From NCBI RefSeq assembly GCF_006704125.1, contig NZ_VIGH01000007.1, positions 248,001 to 312,000 of the forward strand: a stretch of DNA of 64,000 nt, read 5' to 3'. Shown one piece after another: positions 44,316 through 56,800 of this stretch. Origin of the DNA: Rhodococcus spelaei (GTDB lineage: Bacteria > Actinomycetota > Actinomycetes > Mycobacteriales > Mycobacteriaceae). The translations under genes were made by a program, and so were the position numbers. Under the pieces are notes generated by a model that was not told where the DNA came from, made no database searches, and saw nothing but the letters and a program-made list of their open reading frames with translations. The stretch's first letter is position 1, and each line of letters starts with the position of its first letter.

Positions 44316-45041
44316 GTGGACGCCATGACCAGTAGTCGAGCCTCGCGCCGCGCGGACCCGGCCCTGTCGGCGGGGACCGGCGACCCGGATGCGCTGTCGG
44401 CGGGGACCGACGACGCCCCGCAGGAACTGCTACCCCGCAAGCGGCCCACCCAGGAGCGCAGCCGTCGCAAGTTCGACGCACTCCTGGCCTCGTCGAGGGA
44501 ACTGCTCACCGACGTCGGCTTCGAGTCGTTCACCTGCGAGGAGGTCGCCTCCCGCGCGGACGTCCCGATCGGCACGCTGTACCAGTTCTTCGCCAACAAG
44601 TACGTCATAGTGTGCGAGCTGAACCGGCAGGACTTCACGTCCGTGCACGACGAACTCGAGCAGTTCAACGGCGAGGTCCCGTCGCTGGACTGGCTGCGGT
44701 TCCTCAACAACTTCGTCGACCACCTCGCGAAGCTCTGGACCTCGGACCCGTCGCGGCGGGAGGTGTGGCTGGCGATGCAGTCCACCCCCTCCACTCGCGC
44801 GACCGGCAAGATCCAGGAGAAGGCGCTGGCCGGGCAGATCGCGTTGATGCTGGCCCCGCTCACCCCTCGCACCGAGCGCGACCGCCGGATCATGATGGCC
44901 GAGGTGCTGGTGCACGTCGTGTACTCGATGCTCAACTTCTCGGTCCAGGACGGCCAGTCGCATGCCGACGCCGTCGACGAACTCAAACGGTTGATGGTCG
45001 CGTACCTGCTCGTCGCGGAGAAGGAATCGCGGTCCGGCTGA
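44316..45041 (+). CDS. TetR-family regulator
   Basis: 241 residues from GTG 44316 (ATG 44325 possible). A 40-residue N-terminal tail contains a near-duplicate 'ALSAGTGDPD' / 'ALSAGTDDAP', encoded by a short DNA repeat. The HTH is 'KFDALLASSRELLTDVGFES' 'FTCEEVASRADVPIGTLYQF' 'FANKYVIVCELN'. It converges on the MFS exporter gene with 27 nt between the stops and may control it or the ABC genes before it; no clear operator was found. Confidence 0.9.
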   Translation: MDAMTSSRASRRADPALSAGTGDPDALSAGTDDAPQELLPRKRPTQERSRRKFDALLASSRELLTDVGFESFTCEEVASRADVPIGTLYQFFANKYVIVCELNRQDFTSVHDELEQFNGEVPSLDWLRFLNNFVDHLAKLWTSDPSRREVWLAMQSTPSTRATGKIQEKALAGQIALMLAPLTPRTERDRRIMMAEVLVHVVYSMLNFSVQDGQSHADAVDELKRLMVAYLLVAEKESRSG

Positions 45042-45068
45042 ACGGACGCCGCGACGGGTCACCCACCG

Positions 45069-46646
45069 TCACGACGCCGGAATCTCGTCGTAGCCGCCGT
45101 GGGTGGACGCACGCAGTGTCGCGACGACGGTGACCGCCGCCGCGACGAAGATCATGACCGCCGACACCAGCAGTGCGGTGTCGAGTCCGGCGTGAAACGC
45201 CGCGTAGGTGGCATGGATGACCTTGTCGACGATCGGTCCGTACGCCGCCGACGCCGACGCGTCTCCGCCCGCGGGCACCGTGCCCTTCTCGATGGCGTCG
45301 ATGATGATGGACTGGAAGTTCACCGGGACGGCGAGTTGGTTCAGCCTGCCGGTCAGATCGGTGGTCAGGTGCGCGTTCACCAGGGCGCCGAGCGCCGCGA
45401 CCCCCACCACCGCCCCCACCTGACGCATGGTGTTCGTCGCGGCCGCGGCCATGCCCGAGTGCGCGGCCGGTACCCCCGTCAGTACCGCGGAGGTCAACGG
45501 CACCACCGCGATCCCGAATCCGAGCCCCGCTACCGTCAGCGCCAGGGCCAGCAGCGTGAACGAGGGATTCTCCCCCAGACATGCTCGCGTCAACAGGATC
45601 CCGACGCCACCGAGCACGCATCCCACGACCATCGGCACTGCCGCGGTACTGCGTGCCACCCAGAAGCCGCACGCCACCGAGCCGGCCACGATCGCCACCG
45701 CCATCGGCGAAAAGACTGCGGCCGTGCGCATTCCGGAGTAGTCGACCACCTCCTGCAAATACAACGCGGTGAAGAAGAAGATCGAGAAGACCCCGAAATA
45801 GACGGCGAACGCGACGATCAGCGCGCTGCGCACCATCGGCGGTCGCAGGAACCGGAAGTTGAGCATCGGGTTGCGCACCCGCATCTCCACCGCGACGAAC
45901 GCGACCAGTGCAAGACCGCCCACCACGAACAACGTCACCACCGACGTCGCGCCGTACCCGACGCTCTCGCCGGAGATACCCGCGTAGATGACGCAGCCGA
46001 GGAACGTCGAACCGAGCACGAAGCCGGCCAGATCGAGCGGTCCGGGTTGCCGATCGGAACTGTCCGGGACGAACCGGACCGCCGCCACGAACAGCACCGC
46101 GCCGAGCGCGAGGTTGAACCAGAACACCGCACGCCAGTCGAACGCGCCCACCAGCAGGCCACCGATCACGGGACCGAGCGCCAACGCGAGCCCGGACACT
46201 CCCGCCCACGCGCCGAGCGCCTTCGCGCGGTCGGCCCGGTCGGGGTAGATGTGCCGGATCACCGAGAGCGTGCCGGGTTCGGATGCGGCGGCACCGACGC
46301 CCATCACGGCCCGCCCGACGATCAGCATCGCGACGGTCGGGGCCAGCGCCGACACCGCGGAACCAGCGCAGAAGACGACCATGCCGGCGACCATCACGCG
46401 CTGACGGCCCCACCGGTCGCCGAGCGAGCCGGCCGTGAGCATCAGGCTCGCGAAGACCAGCGTGTACGCGTTGACCACCCACTGCAGCGAGATAACCCCG
46501 GCGTGCAGGTCGGACTGCACGCTGCCGAGGGTCACGCTCACGATCGTGGTGTCGAGGAAGGTCAGGAACAGCACCGCACAGACGGTCGCGAGCGCGATCC
46601 GGGGCTTCGCCGCCGCGCCCACCCGCGTGGCGGCGTCGGAGGTCAC
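45069..46646 (-). CDS. MFS drug:H+ antiporter (DHA2/EmrB-QacA family, 14 TM)
   Basis: 525 residues from a GTG. Fourteen hydrophobic segments. Motif D1 'FLTFLDTTIVSVTLGSVQSD' in TM1, motif A 'GSLGDRWGRQRVMV' between TM2 and TM3, and motif C 'GVSGLALALGPVIGGLLV' in TM5 identify an antiporter of the EmrB/QacA type. It lies 7 nt after a lipoprotein gene on the same strand, so both are probably co-transcribed. Substrates unknown. Confidence 0.95.
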   Translation of the reverse strand: MTSDAATRVGAAAKPRIALATVCAVLFLTFLDTTIVSVTLGSVQSDLHAGVISLQWVVNAYTLVFASLMLTAGSLGDRWGRQRVMVAGMVVFCAGSAVSALAPTVAMLIVGRAVMGVGAAASEPGTLSVIRHIYPDRADRAKALGAWAGVSGLALALGPVIGGLLVGAFDWRAVFWFNLALGAVLFVAAVRFVPDSSDRQPGPLDLAGFVLGSTFLGCVIYAGISGESVGYGATSVVTLFVVGGLALVAFVAVEMRVRNPMLNFRFLRPPMVRSALIVAFAVYFGVFSIFFFTALYLQEVVDYSGMRTAAVFSPMAVAIVAGSVACGFWVARSTAAVPMVVGCVLGGVGILLTRACLGENPSFTLLALALTVAGLGFGIAVVPLTSAVLTGVPAAHSGMAAAATNTMRQVGAVVGVAALGALVNAHLTTDLTGRLNQLAVPVNFQSIIIDAIEKGTVPAGGDASASAAYGPIVDKVIHATYAAFHAGLDTALLVSAVMIFVAAAVTVVATLRASTHGGYDEIPAS

Positions 46647-46653
46647 GCGAACC

Positions 46654-47187
46654 TCAGCTCGGCGCTGCGGCGGTGGTCGGCACCGCGCACACCGGCGGCG
46701 GGTTGCCCTCGAGGGTCAGCAGCGCGCAGAACGTGGTCTGCGCGACCTTCCAGCTGCCGTCCACGTCGACCGCCTCGCCCATCTGGTCCGGCAGGACGGG
46801 CTTGCCGTCGATCAGGACGGTGTAGGTGACGGTCGCGTGGCCGGGCGCGTCCAGGTCGACTGTCGAGACGGTCGCGGTGGTGCCCTTCGCCATCGGAGAG
46901 CCGGCCTGGGCGTTGATGGTGTCCGCGAATGCCTGACCGTTCTGGACCAGCGTGATCTTCTCGGCCCCCGGGGTGTCCCCCGAGAAGAACGCGACGAACG
47001 CGTTGGTCACGGCGGCATGGGCGTCGCCGGTTGCGGTAGTCGAGGTGGGGGCGGTGCCGGAGGTGGTGTTGTCGTTCGAGCCGCACCCACCCAGGACGAG
47101 GGCGAGCACTGCGGCGAATCCGAGGACCGCCGCCGCGCCGACCGGAGTGGGTCGACGTGTCGGGTGTTGCCGTGTCGATTCGAGCAT
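46654..47187 (-). CDS. Lipoprotein with a low-molecular-weight NTF2-like/antigen-type domain
   Basis: 177 residues. Signal peptide with lipobox 'FAAVLALVLGGC' (Cys near 35) and a Thr/Ser-rich linker. The rest, 'HAAVTNAFVAFFSGDTPGAE' 'KITLVQNGQAFADTINAQAG' then 'VTYTVLIDGKPVLPDQMGEA' 'VDVDGSWKVAQTTFC', resembles the cystatin/NTF2-like domain of actinobacterial low-molecular-weight antigens. Its link with the following MFS exporter is by operon only. Function unknown. Confidence 0.8.
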   Translation of the reverse strand: MLESTRQHPTRRPTPVGAAAVLGFAAVLALVLGGCGSNDNTTSGTAPTSTTATGDAHAAVTNAFVAFFSGDTPGAEKITLVQNGQAFADTINAQAGSPMAKGTTATVSTVDLDAPGHATVTYTVLIDGKPVLPDQMGEAVDVDGSWKVAQTTFCALLTLEGNPPPVCAVPTTAAAPS

Positions 47188-47361
47188 GATGCGCCCTTCC
47201 GGAGGACGCTGACTGGCGACGACGCGTGCCGGAGGCGCCCACCATTGGTTTCATCGACAGAACGTCGAACAGCCTCGTCTTACGTTCTACGCCGATGTCC
47301 GCGCGCTGTCCGGTCCTTGGGCCATCTTGCTCGAGGGGCGGGCGAGGTCCGGGCATGCGAA

Positions 47362-47402
47362 AACGGGCCGTCCGATGCCGTAGTGGCATCGAACGGCCCG
47401 TT
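47362..47402 (-). terminator. Terminator of fas-acpS
   Basis: AACGGGCCGT-C-CGATGCC pairs with GGCATCG-A-ACGGCCCGTT around a 5-nt loop, and the minus-strand transcript continues into TTTTCG. This is a strong rho-independent terminator 25 nt after acpS. The rest of 47188-47426 shows no gene. Confidence 0.85.
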
Positions 47403-47426
47403 CCGAACCCGGAGACCCGGGCGGTG

Positions 47427-47843
47427 TCAGTTCCCGAGGGGGACCACGATGTCCGGCTCCTCGATCACGACCATCGCCCCGGCCATGTCACCGTCGTGGG
47501 TCAGCGACAGGTGAATGATCGCGCCCGGCAGGAACTCCGCGGCCTCGTCGTGCAGCTTGATCGACGGCCGACCCCAGGCGTCGTTGACCACCTCGATCTG
47601 CACGTAGGCGTTGTCCCCGACCGCCGGCGGACGGGCGAATCGGGATGCCGCCCACGCCTTGATCACGGCCTCCTTCGCCGCCCACCGGACGGCGTAGTGC
47701 CGCGCCGGGTCGGTGCTCTTGGACTCGCAGTACCGCCGCTCCCCCGGCCGGAAGCTCGACTTCATCGCCGTGCCCGGCCGGGACAGCTGCTCCTCGAACT
47801 CGGAGACGGTGACCAGGTCGAAACCGATTCCCAGGATGGCCAT
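47427..47843 (-). CDS. acpS: Holo-[acyl-carrier-protein] synthase
   Basis: 138 residues. 'ILGIGFDLVTVSEFEEQL' contains the Mg2+-binding Asp, and 'HYAVRWAAKEAVIKAWA' the second motif (W/FxxKEAxxK). It transfers 4'-phosphopantetheine from CoA to the ACP domain of Fas. The start codon follows the fas stop directly, so the activating enzyme is made with its substrate, as in M. tuberculosis (Rv2523c-Rv2524c). Confidence 0.96.
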   Translation of the reverse strand: MAILGIGFDLVTVSEFEEQLSRPGTAMKSSFRPGERRYCESKSTDPARHYAVRWAAKEAVIKAWAASRFARPPAVGDNAYVQIEVVNDAWGRPSIKLHDEAAEFLPGAIIHLSLTHDGDMAGAMVVIEEPDIVVPLGN

Positions 47844-50800
47844 CTACTGGCACCCCGGCAGTCCGGAGCGGTAGACCTCGTCGTCGCCGAGGCGCGCGTC
47901 CTCGGTGAGCAGGACGTCCGCCTCGAGCTGGCGGGCCGCCTTCGCCGGCACGGCGTCGCCGCCGAAGCGACGGTCGGCGGGCCGCTCGTAGAGGTCCGCG
48001 CCACCGCACATCGCCGACGCGAGGCGACGCTGCCCCTCGATCGTGCGCTGCTGCGACCGCTCGAGGTACTCGTCCCGCTTCTCGGCGGGGATCGACTCGA
48101 CGAACGCCTGCGGGTGCACGACCGCGATCAGCCCGGACACGTGGCCGAAGCCGAGGCTGGTGAGCAGGCCCGCCTTGAGCGGGAACTGCTCGCCGAACCG
48201 AAGCGGCTCACGCGCCCACACCAGGTGTGAGAACTCGGCCATCTTGTCGTCGACGCAGTCCAGGCTGCGGTTCGGCGGGATGACACCCTGCCCGAGCACC
48301 TGGCACAGGCCGATCAGCTGGAACGCCGCGGCGCCACCCTTGGCGTGACCGGTCAGCGACTTCTGCGAGATGACGAACAGCGGCGCGCCCTCGCTGCGAC
48401 CCAGCGCCGCCGCGAGCCGCTCGTGCAGCTCGGCCTCGTTGGGATCGTTTGCGGCCGTGGAGGTGTCGTGCTTGGACACCACCGAGATGTCGTCCGCGGT
48501 GACGCCGAGTGCGTTGAGCGACAGGGCCAGCTGCGAGTCCTGCCCGCCACGACCGGCGCCGAGCGCGCCGATACCGGGGGCCGGGATCGAGGTGTGCACA
48601 CCGTCGGCGAACGAGCCCGCCCAGGCCACCACACCGAGCACCGGCAGACCCATCTCGAGCGCCAGGTCGCCGCGCGCCAGCAGGATGGTGCCGCCGCCCG
48701 CCGACTCGACGAACCCGCCGCGCCTACGGTCGTTGGCCCGCGAGTAGCGGCGCTCATCGATGCCCTTGGCCGCCATGTCCTCCGACTTCGCCGTCGCGGA
48801 CATGTCGCCGAAGCCGACGATGCCCTCGATGCCGAGGTCGTCGAACCCGCCGGCGACCACCAGCTGCGCCTTGCCGAGCCGGATCTTGTCCACGCCCTCC
48901 TCGACGGACACCGCCGCCGTGGCGCAGGCCGCGACCGGGTGCACCATCGCGCCGTAGCCGCCGACGTACGACTGCACCACGTGCGCGGCAATGACGTTCG
49001 GCAGCGCCTCCTGCAGGATGTCGTTGGCGCGGGACTCCCCGAGCAGGGTGTCGATGTAGAGCGAGCGCATCGAGGTCATGCCGCCCATGCCGGTGCCCTG
49101 CGTGTTCGCCACCGTCGACGGGTGCACCCAGCGCAGCAGCTCCGACGGGGTGAACCCGCCGGTGAGGAACGCGTCCACCGTCGTGACCAGGTTCCACAGA
49201 CCGACCCGGTCGACCGACCCGGCCATGTCCGCGGGGATGCCCCACTTGGTGACGTCGAACCCGGTCGGGATCTGGCCGCCGACGGTCCGCGAAAGCTTCG
49301 CCTTGCGCGGCACCCGGATCTCGGTGCCGGCCCGGCGGGTGACCTGCCAGTCGCCGCTGTCCGGGACCGCCGCCGCGACGGTGTGCTCGGGGTCGGAGTC
49401 GACGAAGGCGCGGGCCTCCGCCTCGGAGCCGACCACGAAGGTCAGGTCGTTGTCCAGGAACACCGACGTCATCAGCGGCATGGTGTTGTCCACCATGGCG
49501 CCCTCGTCGACGTAGGTGCGGATGCCGCACCGCTCGACGACGGCGTCGTGGTAGCGATCGGCGATCTCGGCCTCCGGCACCAACTCACCGGTCTCGGCGT
49601 CGTACCAGCCGGCGACCGGGTCGGCCTCCCAGGAGACCAGTCCGGTGTTCCACGCCAGCTCGAGTACACCGGCCGCCGACAGCTGCTCGTCGACCTCCAT
49701 CTCGAAACGCGTCCGGGAGGAGCCGTACGGGCCGAGCTCGCCGGCGCCGACGATGACGACCAGGTCGGACGGGTTGACGTCCAACTCCGGCCACACCGGT
49801 GCGGGCAGTGCGTCCACGAGCCGCGGGGGCGCGGGCAGCGCATCCACGGTGTCGGCCGCGTCGTCCTCGGGTTCGGCTGCCGCCGCGGCCTTCTCGGCCT
49901 CCGCGGCGTCCTTCGCGAGGGCCACCAGGTCCAGCCGGACCTCCGCGAGGCCGCCGGTCAGGTCCACCTCCACCGGCGCGGTCGCCGCCTGCTCCCGGAC
50001 CGCGGGCGCGCAGCTCTCGAGCATCTGGGCCGCCATCTCGTCGGTGGACCAGGTCCGCACGCCCTTGGCCTCGACCGCCTCGACCATCGGGTCGTTGCCG
50101 CCCATCAGCCCGGTGCCGCGCACCCAGCCGATCAGCGCGTGCACCAACGTGACCCGCTCGGCCCAGGTGCGCTCGGCCTTCCAGCGCGTGACCACCGCGT
50201 CGAGCGCGGCCTTCGACTCGCCGTAGGCACCGTCGCCGCCGAAGAGTCCGCGGTTCGGCGAACCGGGCAGCACCACGTGCAGGTGGGTGTCGACGTCACG
50301 GTCGTAGCCGATCTTCGACAGTCCGCCGATCAGCCGCTCGACCGACCACAGGAGCACCCGCATCTCCATCTCGGCGCGTGCGCCGGCGTCGGAGAGCTCG
50401 CCGCCGACTCGGGGCGCGGCGAATGGGAACAGCAGGGTCGGGGTGACGGCTTCCTTGACCAGTTTCTTGGCGCCGCCCGCGGTCTCGGTCTGCTCCTCGC
50501 CGATCCAGGAGATCAGCGCGTCGACGTCCGCGTAGGAGGCCATGTTCGCGGGCACCACCCACAGCGCGGCACCGGCACGGGCGTTGGCGCGGTACAGCTT
50601 CCGGTAGAAGCCGAGTCGCTCCGAGTCGAGCCGCGAGGTGGTCACGAAGACGGTCGCGCCGCCGCGCAGCAGGTTGCCGGCCACCGAGGCCGCGATGGAG
50701 CCCTTGCTGGCGCCGGTGACGACGGCCACCTGGTCGGCCCACACCCCGGGCTCCTCGTCGGCGACCGCGGCCGCCGCGGCAATGCCGGCGTAGGCGCCGA

Positions 50801-53800
50801 CCAGATCCTCGCGGCCCTCGGACTCCGCCCGCTTGCGCCACCAGTCGGCATGGGCGGCAACGGCGCCACCGGCCCCGGTGAAATCGGCCTCGGTCACCGA
50901 GACGACCGTGGCGTGGTCGCCGATCCACAGCCGCGCCAGGTCCTCACGGGCGGTGGCCCAGCGGTCGTCGATCAGTACCGCCCTGCGGGCGTCGAACGCC
51001 GGCGCGACCAGACGCGGCCAGTCCGAACCGAGTTCGGCGGACACCAGGTCCACCAGTTCGGTGTCGTTGTCGGAGAACGCGGTCGAGACCTCGTCGGTCA
51101 GGCCGAGCTGCTCGAGCACCAGCCGGGCCGCCGAGGCGAGCACGCCGTCGCGTCCGGTGATGTGCTCGGTGAACTCACCGAGCGCTGCCGCGTCGACGGT
51201 GCCGCCGGCACCGCCACCCGCCGCCGGCATCGACACCGCGACCCCGCGGCGCGCGGCCACGGACTGCACGGCCGCGTCGATCACCGCGTCCACCGCACCG
51301 CCGTCGGACAGCGCACCCTCGTGCAGACCGCCCATCGCGCCGCCGCGCACGCTGGACCCGTCGCGGGTGCCGAGCGCCACCTCGGCGGTGACGTGGCTGG
51401 CCCAACCCGCGCCGAGCTCCCAGACCTTGGCGACCCGCTCCGCGATGGCGGCCGGTCGCTTGCCCGAGGGCCCGAACACCTTGCGCAGGTGGTCGTTCAG
51501 CGAATCGGTGAGCACCGGCCCGAACGGCTTGTAGGTGCGAGCCAGCTTGTTGACGGTCACCGCGAGCGAACCCATGTCCGCGTCTGCGGCGCCGTCGATC
51601 GCGCCGAGCGAGAGCTCCGCGCCGAGGTCCACGAGCAGCTGGTTGCGGCGCGAGGACACGCCGTCGCACAGCGCCTCGATGGTGTCGGCCGGACCGATCT
51701 GGTCGGGACGCAGCTTGGTCCACAGTCCGATCAGCACGGCGGTGGCGTCGGACGCCGAGAACGCGATGTCGTCGGGGCGGGGGCCGCCGGACGGTGCCGC
51801 GGGGGCCGCGACGGGTGCGGCCGCCGCAGCGGGTGCCTCCGACACCGCCTCTGCGACCGGCTCGTCATCCTCGACCGGCGCCGGGTCGGTGTCCGTGCAG
51901 AACACCACGCCCGCCTCGCGCTCGATGTTGAGCACCTCCACCGGGTTGCCGAAACGACCGGGCAGCTTGAGGGTCTGCGACGCCAGGTTCGCCACGGTCG
52001 GAACCGCGCCGAGGCCGATCTCGACGAACCGCTCGATGCCGAGCCCGCCGTCGGACTCGTCGGCGAAGAGCAGGTCCTGGGTCTCGATCCAGCGCACCGG
52101 GCTCGCGAACTGCCAGGCCAGCAGCTCGGCGAGGACCACACGGGTCAGCGCGACCGGCTTCGCCGCCCAGGAGTCGAAGTCGGCGAGCACGTCGGACAGC
52201 TGCTGCGACGGCACCAGGTCCGCGATCTCCTGGATGAAGTCGCGGCCCAGGTTGAACGGCTTGGGCACCAGGTTCGGGATGTAGCGGCCGATCAGGATGG
52301 CCGGGTCGATCTCCTCGGGCAGCAGCTTGAGCAGCCGCTCGCGGAAGTCGTCGACGCCGCCGCGCAGGACGGTCGAGTGGAACGGCACGTCGATGCCGGG
52401 GATCTGGATGTAGGCGCGCTTGCCACCGAAAGCCTCACGGCGCACGTCGATCTCGGCTTCGAGCGCGTCGAGTCCCGCGACCGTGCCCGCGATCGCGTAC
52501 TGCGATCCGCGCAGGTTGAGGTTCACGATCTCGAGGAACTCACCGGACTCCGCGGCGACGTCCGCCACGAACTGCGCGAGGTCCTCGTCGGCGACACCGA
52601 TCTGCGACGGCCGGATCGCGGCCAGCCGGTAGTTCGAGCGGCCCGCGGCGTCACGCGGCACCAGCGCATGCATGGCGGAACCGCGCTGGAACACCACCTC
52701 GAGCACCGCCTCGAGCGGCAGCACACCGGCGACCGCGGCGAGCGCGTTGTACTCGCCGACCGAGTGGCCGGCCAGGTAGGAGTCCTCGACGAAGGCGCCG
52801 GACTCCCGCAGCTCCGCGACCTGCGCGACGCCGAGGGTGGCCATCGCGACCTGGGTGAACTGGGTCAGGTGCAGCACCCCGTCCGGGTGCCGGTGCTCGA
52901 TGCCGCGCGCCTTGACGACGGTCGGGTTGTCGCGCACCACCGCGAGGATCGAGAAGCCGAGGGCAGCGCGGGTGTGCTTGTCGGCACGGTCCCAGATGTC
53001 GCGGGCGGCCTTGGAACGCGAGCGGGCGTCGAGCCCCATGCCGGGACGCTGGATGCCCTGACCGGGGAACGCGTACACGGTCTTCGGGGCGGCGGTGCGG
53101 CCGGAGGCGACCATCACCAACTCGCCGTCCACCCGGCACCCGACCTCGACGATCTCCGCGCCGCGGTCGTGGGCGATCCGGTCGACGCGGACGTCGATCT
53201 CGGCGCCCGGACGGACCATCCCGAGGAAACGGGCGGTCCACGCGGTCAGCCGGCGCGGCGGCACCGTGGCCGCCGGGTCGACGGCGGTCACGACCTGCTG
53301 GGCCGCGGCCGAGAGCCACATGCCGTGCACGATCGGGGCGCCGAGACCGGCGAGCAGCGCGGCCGCGTCGGAAGTGTGAATGGGGTTGTGGTCGCCCGAG
53401 ACCCGCGCGAACGCGGCCATGTGACGGGGCGCGACGATCGTGGTCTGGCGGCGGCGCCGACGCGGGGTGTCGACGGCGGCATCGGTCAGCGACCCTCCCA
53501 CACGCTGCGGGTCGGCCAGCTCGGCCTTGCCGGTACGGCCGCGAATCGCGAAGCGCTCCACCATGGTTGCGAACACCGGGGCGGTGGTGCCCTGCTCGCC
53601 GCGCATGGCGCCGACCTCGACGCGGACCTCGACGACGCGACCGAGGTCGGTGTCGACGACGGACGCGCCCTCCGCCTTGACGGTGAGCACCGCGGCGTCT
53701 GTCGGGACCGCGTCGACCAGGTTCACCGCGTGGTCGAGGTGGACCAGGTCGAGCATGCCCTCGATGGTGTGCACGCCGTCGGTCGTGGTGGCGGCGCCGA

Positions 53801-56800
53801 GCACCGCGAACACCGCCGGCCAGCAGGCGCCGACGAGGACGTCCGGCACCGCGGAGGTGCCGGGGCTCAGCGAGTCGGGCAGCCCGGACGCGGTGACGCC
53901 GGCGTGGTCTGCGACCAGGTCGGGGATCCACGCGACGTTCAGTCGTGCGACGTCCGCCTTGACGGTCGGCAGCTCCTGGCCCGCGGCCACGCCGAGCAGC
54001 GCGGACATCGCGGCCTCGGCGTCGGCCTCGGTGACCACGGGGGCGCCGCCGTCGCGGGTCGAGTCGGGCACGGTCAGCGCGATCGTGACGGCGCGGTCGG
54101 CGGCCAGCGGCACCCGCAGCTCGACGCGCTCGGCATCGAGGGCGCGCAGGGTGGCGCCGGTCGGGGCGTGCGTCGACACGTCGTCGGACACGGCCCACTC
54201 GGCGAGGTCGCCGAGGCGGTGCGCCGGGTTGCGGGTCAGGCGACCGGCCCACAGCACGTCCGGCGCCGACAGCACGACGCCGAGCAGCCCGCGGGCGTCC
54301 GCCGACCGCCGGCTCGCGACCGGGGCGGGTGCGACACCGTCGGCGAGCAGCTCGTCGGTGGTGGCGCGCTCGAACCGGTCGAGCAGGGCGCCCACCGGCT
54401 CGTCGACCTCGGTGATGCCGGCGACCGCGACGGTGCCCGGGATGATGCAGACCTCGTCGGCCGAGTAGCGCGGGTCGTGCGCCTGCCACAGGGAGTCGGA
54501 CCGCCACCAGCGGCGCACGTCCTTGTCGATGACGGGGACGAAGTTGACCGGCTTGCCCGGGATCTTGCAGAGCGAGGTGAAGAATGGCACGTCGGCCGGG
54601 TGCAGCAGGGTGGTCGAGGCGTCCGGGTAGGAGGCCTTGAGTGCGCAGAGGGCGGCCTCGGGCCGCTCGAGGGTCAGCTCGTCGGTGAACTGCGTCTGGA
54701 TCGGCCCGCGGTCGTTGCGGTGCAGTCGGGCCTCGGCACGCTGGAGCATCTCGGCGAAGCGGTCCCGCCAGGTGATGTCGAGCCAGACCGACTCGGTCGC
54801 TTCCGCGTAGGCCAGCGCCCAGTCCGTGCCGCAGTCGAATTCCTTCGCGGCGTCGATGCCGACGGCCAGCTCCAGGTAGCGGCGCAGCCAGCGCTCGTAG
54901 GTCATGGTCGCGACATCGCCGAAGTACGGCTTCGCGGTGACGTCGAGCGCGGCGATGATCTCCTCGCGGCGCTGCGCGACGGCGTCGGCGTCGCCGGCGA
55001 CCTCGTCGAGGAGGCGCCCGGTACGGGACGCCGCGTTGTCGATCTCGTGGATGTCGGCGCCGAGCTGGCTACGGCCCGAGGCCATACCGCCGGACGCCGT
55101 GCCGGCCCCGACCCAGTCCGGGGTGCCGGGGGTGTCGACGAGCAGCTGCTTGACCTCGGGCGCGGTGGTCGCCTCGAGGGTGGCCATCGCGGCGGTGCCG
55201 ACCAGGATGCCGTCGACCGGCATCGCGGGGTAGCCGGACTCGGTGGACCAGCGGCCGGTCAGGTAGTCGGCGGCCCGCTCGGGGGTACCGATGCCGCCGC
55301 CGACGCAGATCACCAGGTTCGGCCGAGCGCGCAGCTCCGCGTAGGTGGACACGAGCAGGTCGTCGAGGTCCTCCCAGGAGTGGTGGCCACCGGCCTTGCC
55401 GCCCTCGATGTGGACGATCACCGGGAAGTCGGGCACCTCGGCCGCGATGCGGATGACCGAGCGGATCTGCGCGACGGTGCCCGGCTTGAACGCCACGTGG
55501 CTGATGCCGGCCTCGGACAGTTCCTCGATCAGCGCGACGGCCTCGTCGAGCTCGGGGATGCCCGCGGTGACGATCACGCCGTCGATGGGCGCGCCCGCCG
55601 CACGAGCCCGCTGCACCAGGCGCTTGCCACCCAGCTGCAGCTTCCACAGGTACGGGTCGAGGAAGAGCGAGTTGAACTGCACCGCGCGACCCGGCTCGAG
55701 CAGGGTCTGCAGCTCGGCGACGCGGTCCGCGAAGATCTGCTCGGTGACCTGTCCGCCGCCGGCCAGCTCGGCCCAGTGGCCGGCATTGGCCGCCGCGGCG
55801 ACGATCTTGGCGTCGACGGTGGTGGGGGTCATGCCCGCGAGCAGGATCGGCGAGCGGCCGGTCAGCCGGGTGAATGCGGTCGAGGTGGCGACCTTGCCGT
55901 CGGGCAGCGTGACCAGCGTCGGCCGGAACTCGGACCAGGACTTGTCGACCTCGGGTGCGGCACCGGGGGTGACGAGGCTGCGCTGGCCACCGCGGGTGGC
56001 GGTGGCGACGATGCCGACGCCGTGCCCGCGCAGGGCGCCGGCAGTCATCCGGGTGAGCAGGTCGCCGGGGCCCAGGTCGAGGACCCACGCGGAGCCCGCG
56101 TCGATCGCGGAGTCCACGGCGGCCACCCAGTCGACGGGATCGGTCAGGCAGGCGCGGGCCAGTCGGGTGGCGCGGTCCGCGTCGAGACCGCAGCGCACGG
56201 CCCACGCGCCGACGGTGTCGACGGCGTCCTGCAGCGCGGGGTGGTGGAATCCGACCTCGACCGCGAGCGGCTCGAAGACCGGGGCGAACACGGCGCCGCC
56301 GCGCTTCTTGGCGTCGCGGTCGCGGGCCTCGTCGGCGGCGATCTGCTCGGCGCGCTGCTGCACCCGGGCGAGCTGCGCGGGCGGACCGGACACGACCACG
56401 CGGCGGCGCCCGTTGCGGATGGCCATCACGGCGGCGCGGTCGGGGTCGAGTCCCTCGGCGAGTTCGTCGACGATCGCCTGCATGCGGGCCGGGTCGACGT
56501 CGGAGACCGCGAGCATGGGCGCACGCTCGGCGCCGCCGAGGACACCGCGGCGACGGCCGACCAGGACCGACGCTGCGCCGACGAGCTGCGCGACGGCGAG
56601 CAGTTCGCCGTCGGTCGTGCCGCCGTCGGCGATCGATTCCGCGGCGACCAGGCCCTGCGAGTGGCCGATCACGGCGGCGGGCGGAGTCGTCGCCGGGTCG
56701 AGGCCCTGCAGTCGCAGCGACCGCAGCGCGGCGAGCTGGGTGAGCAGCACGCCGGGCAGGGAGACCGAGGCGGAGGTCAGGGCCGCGGCGGAGGGTCCTG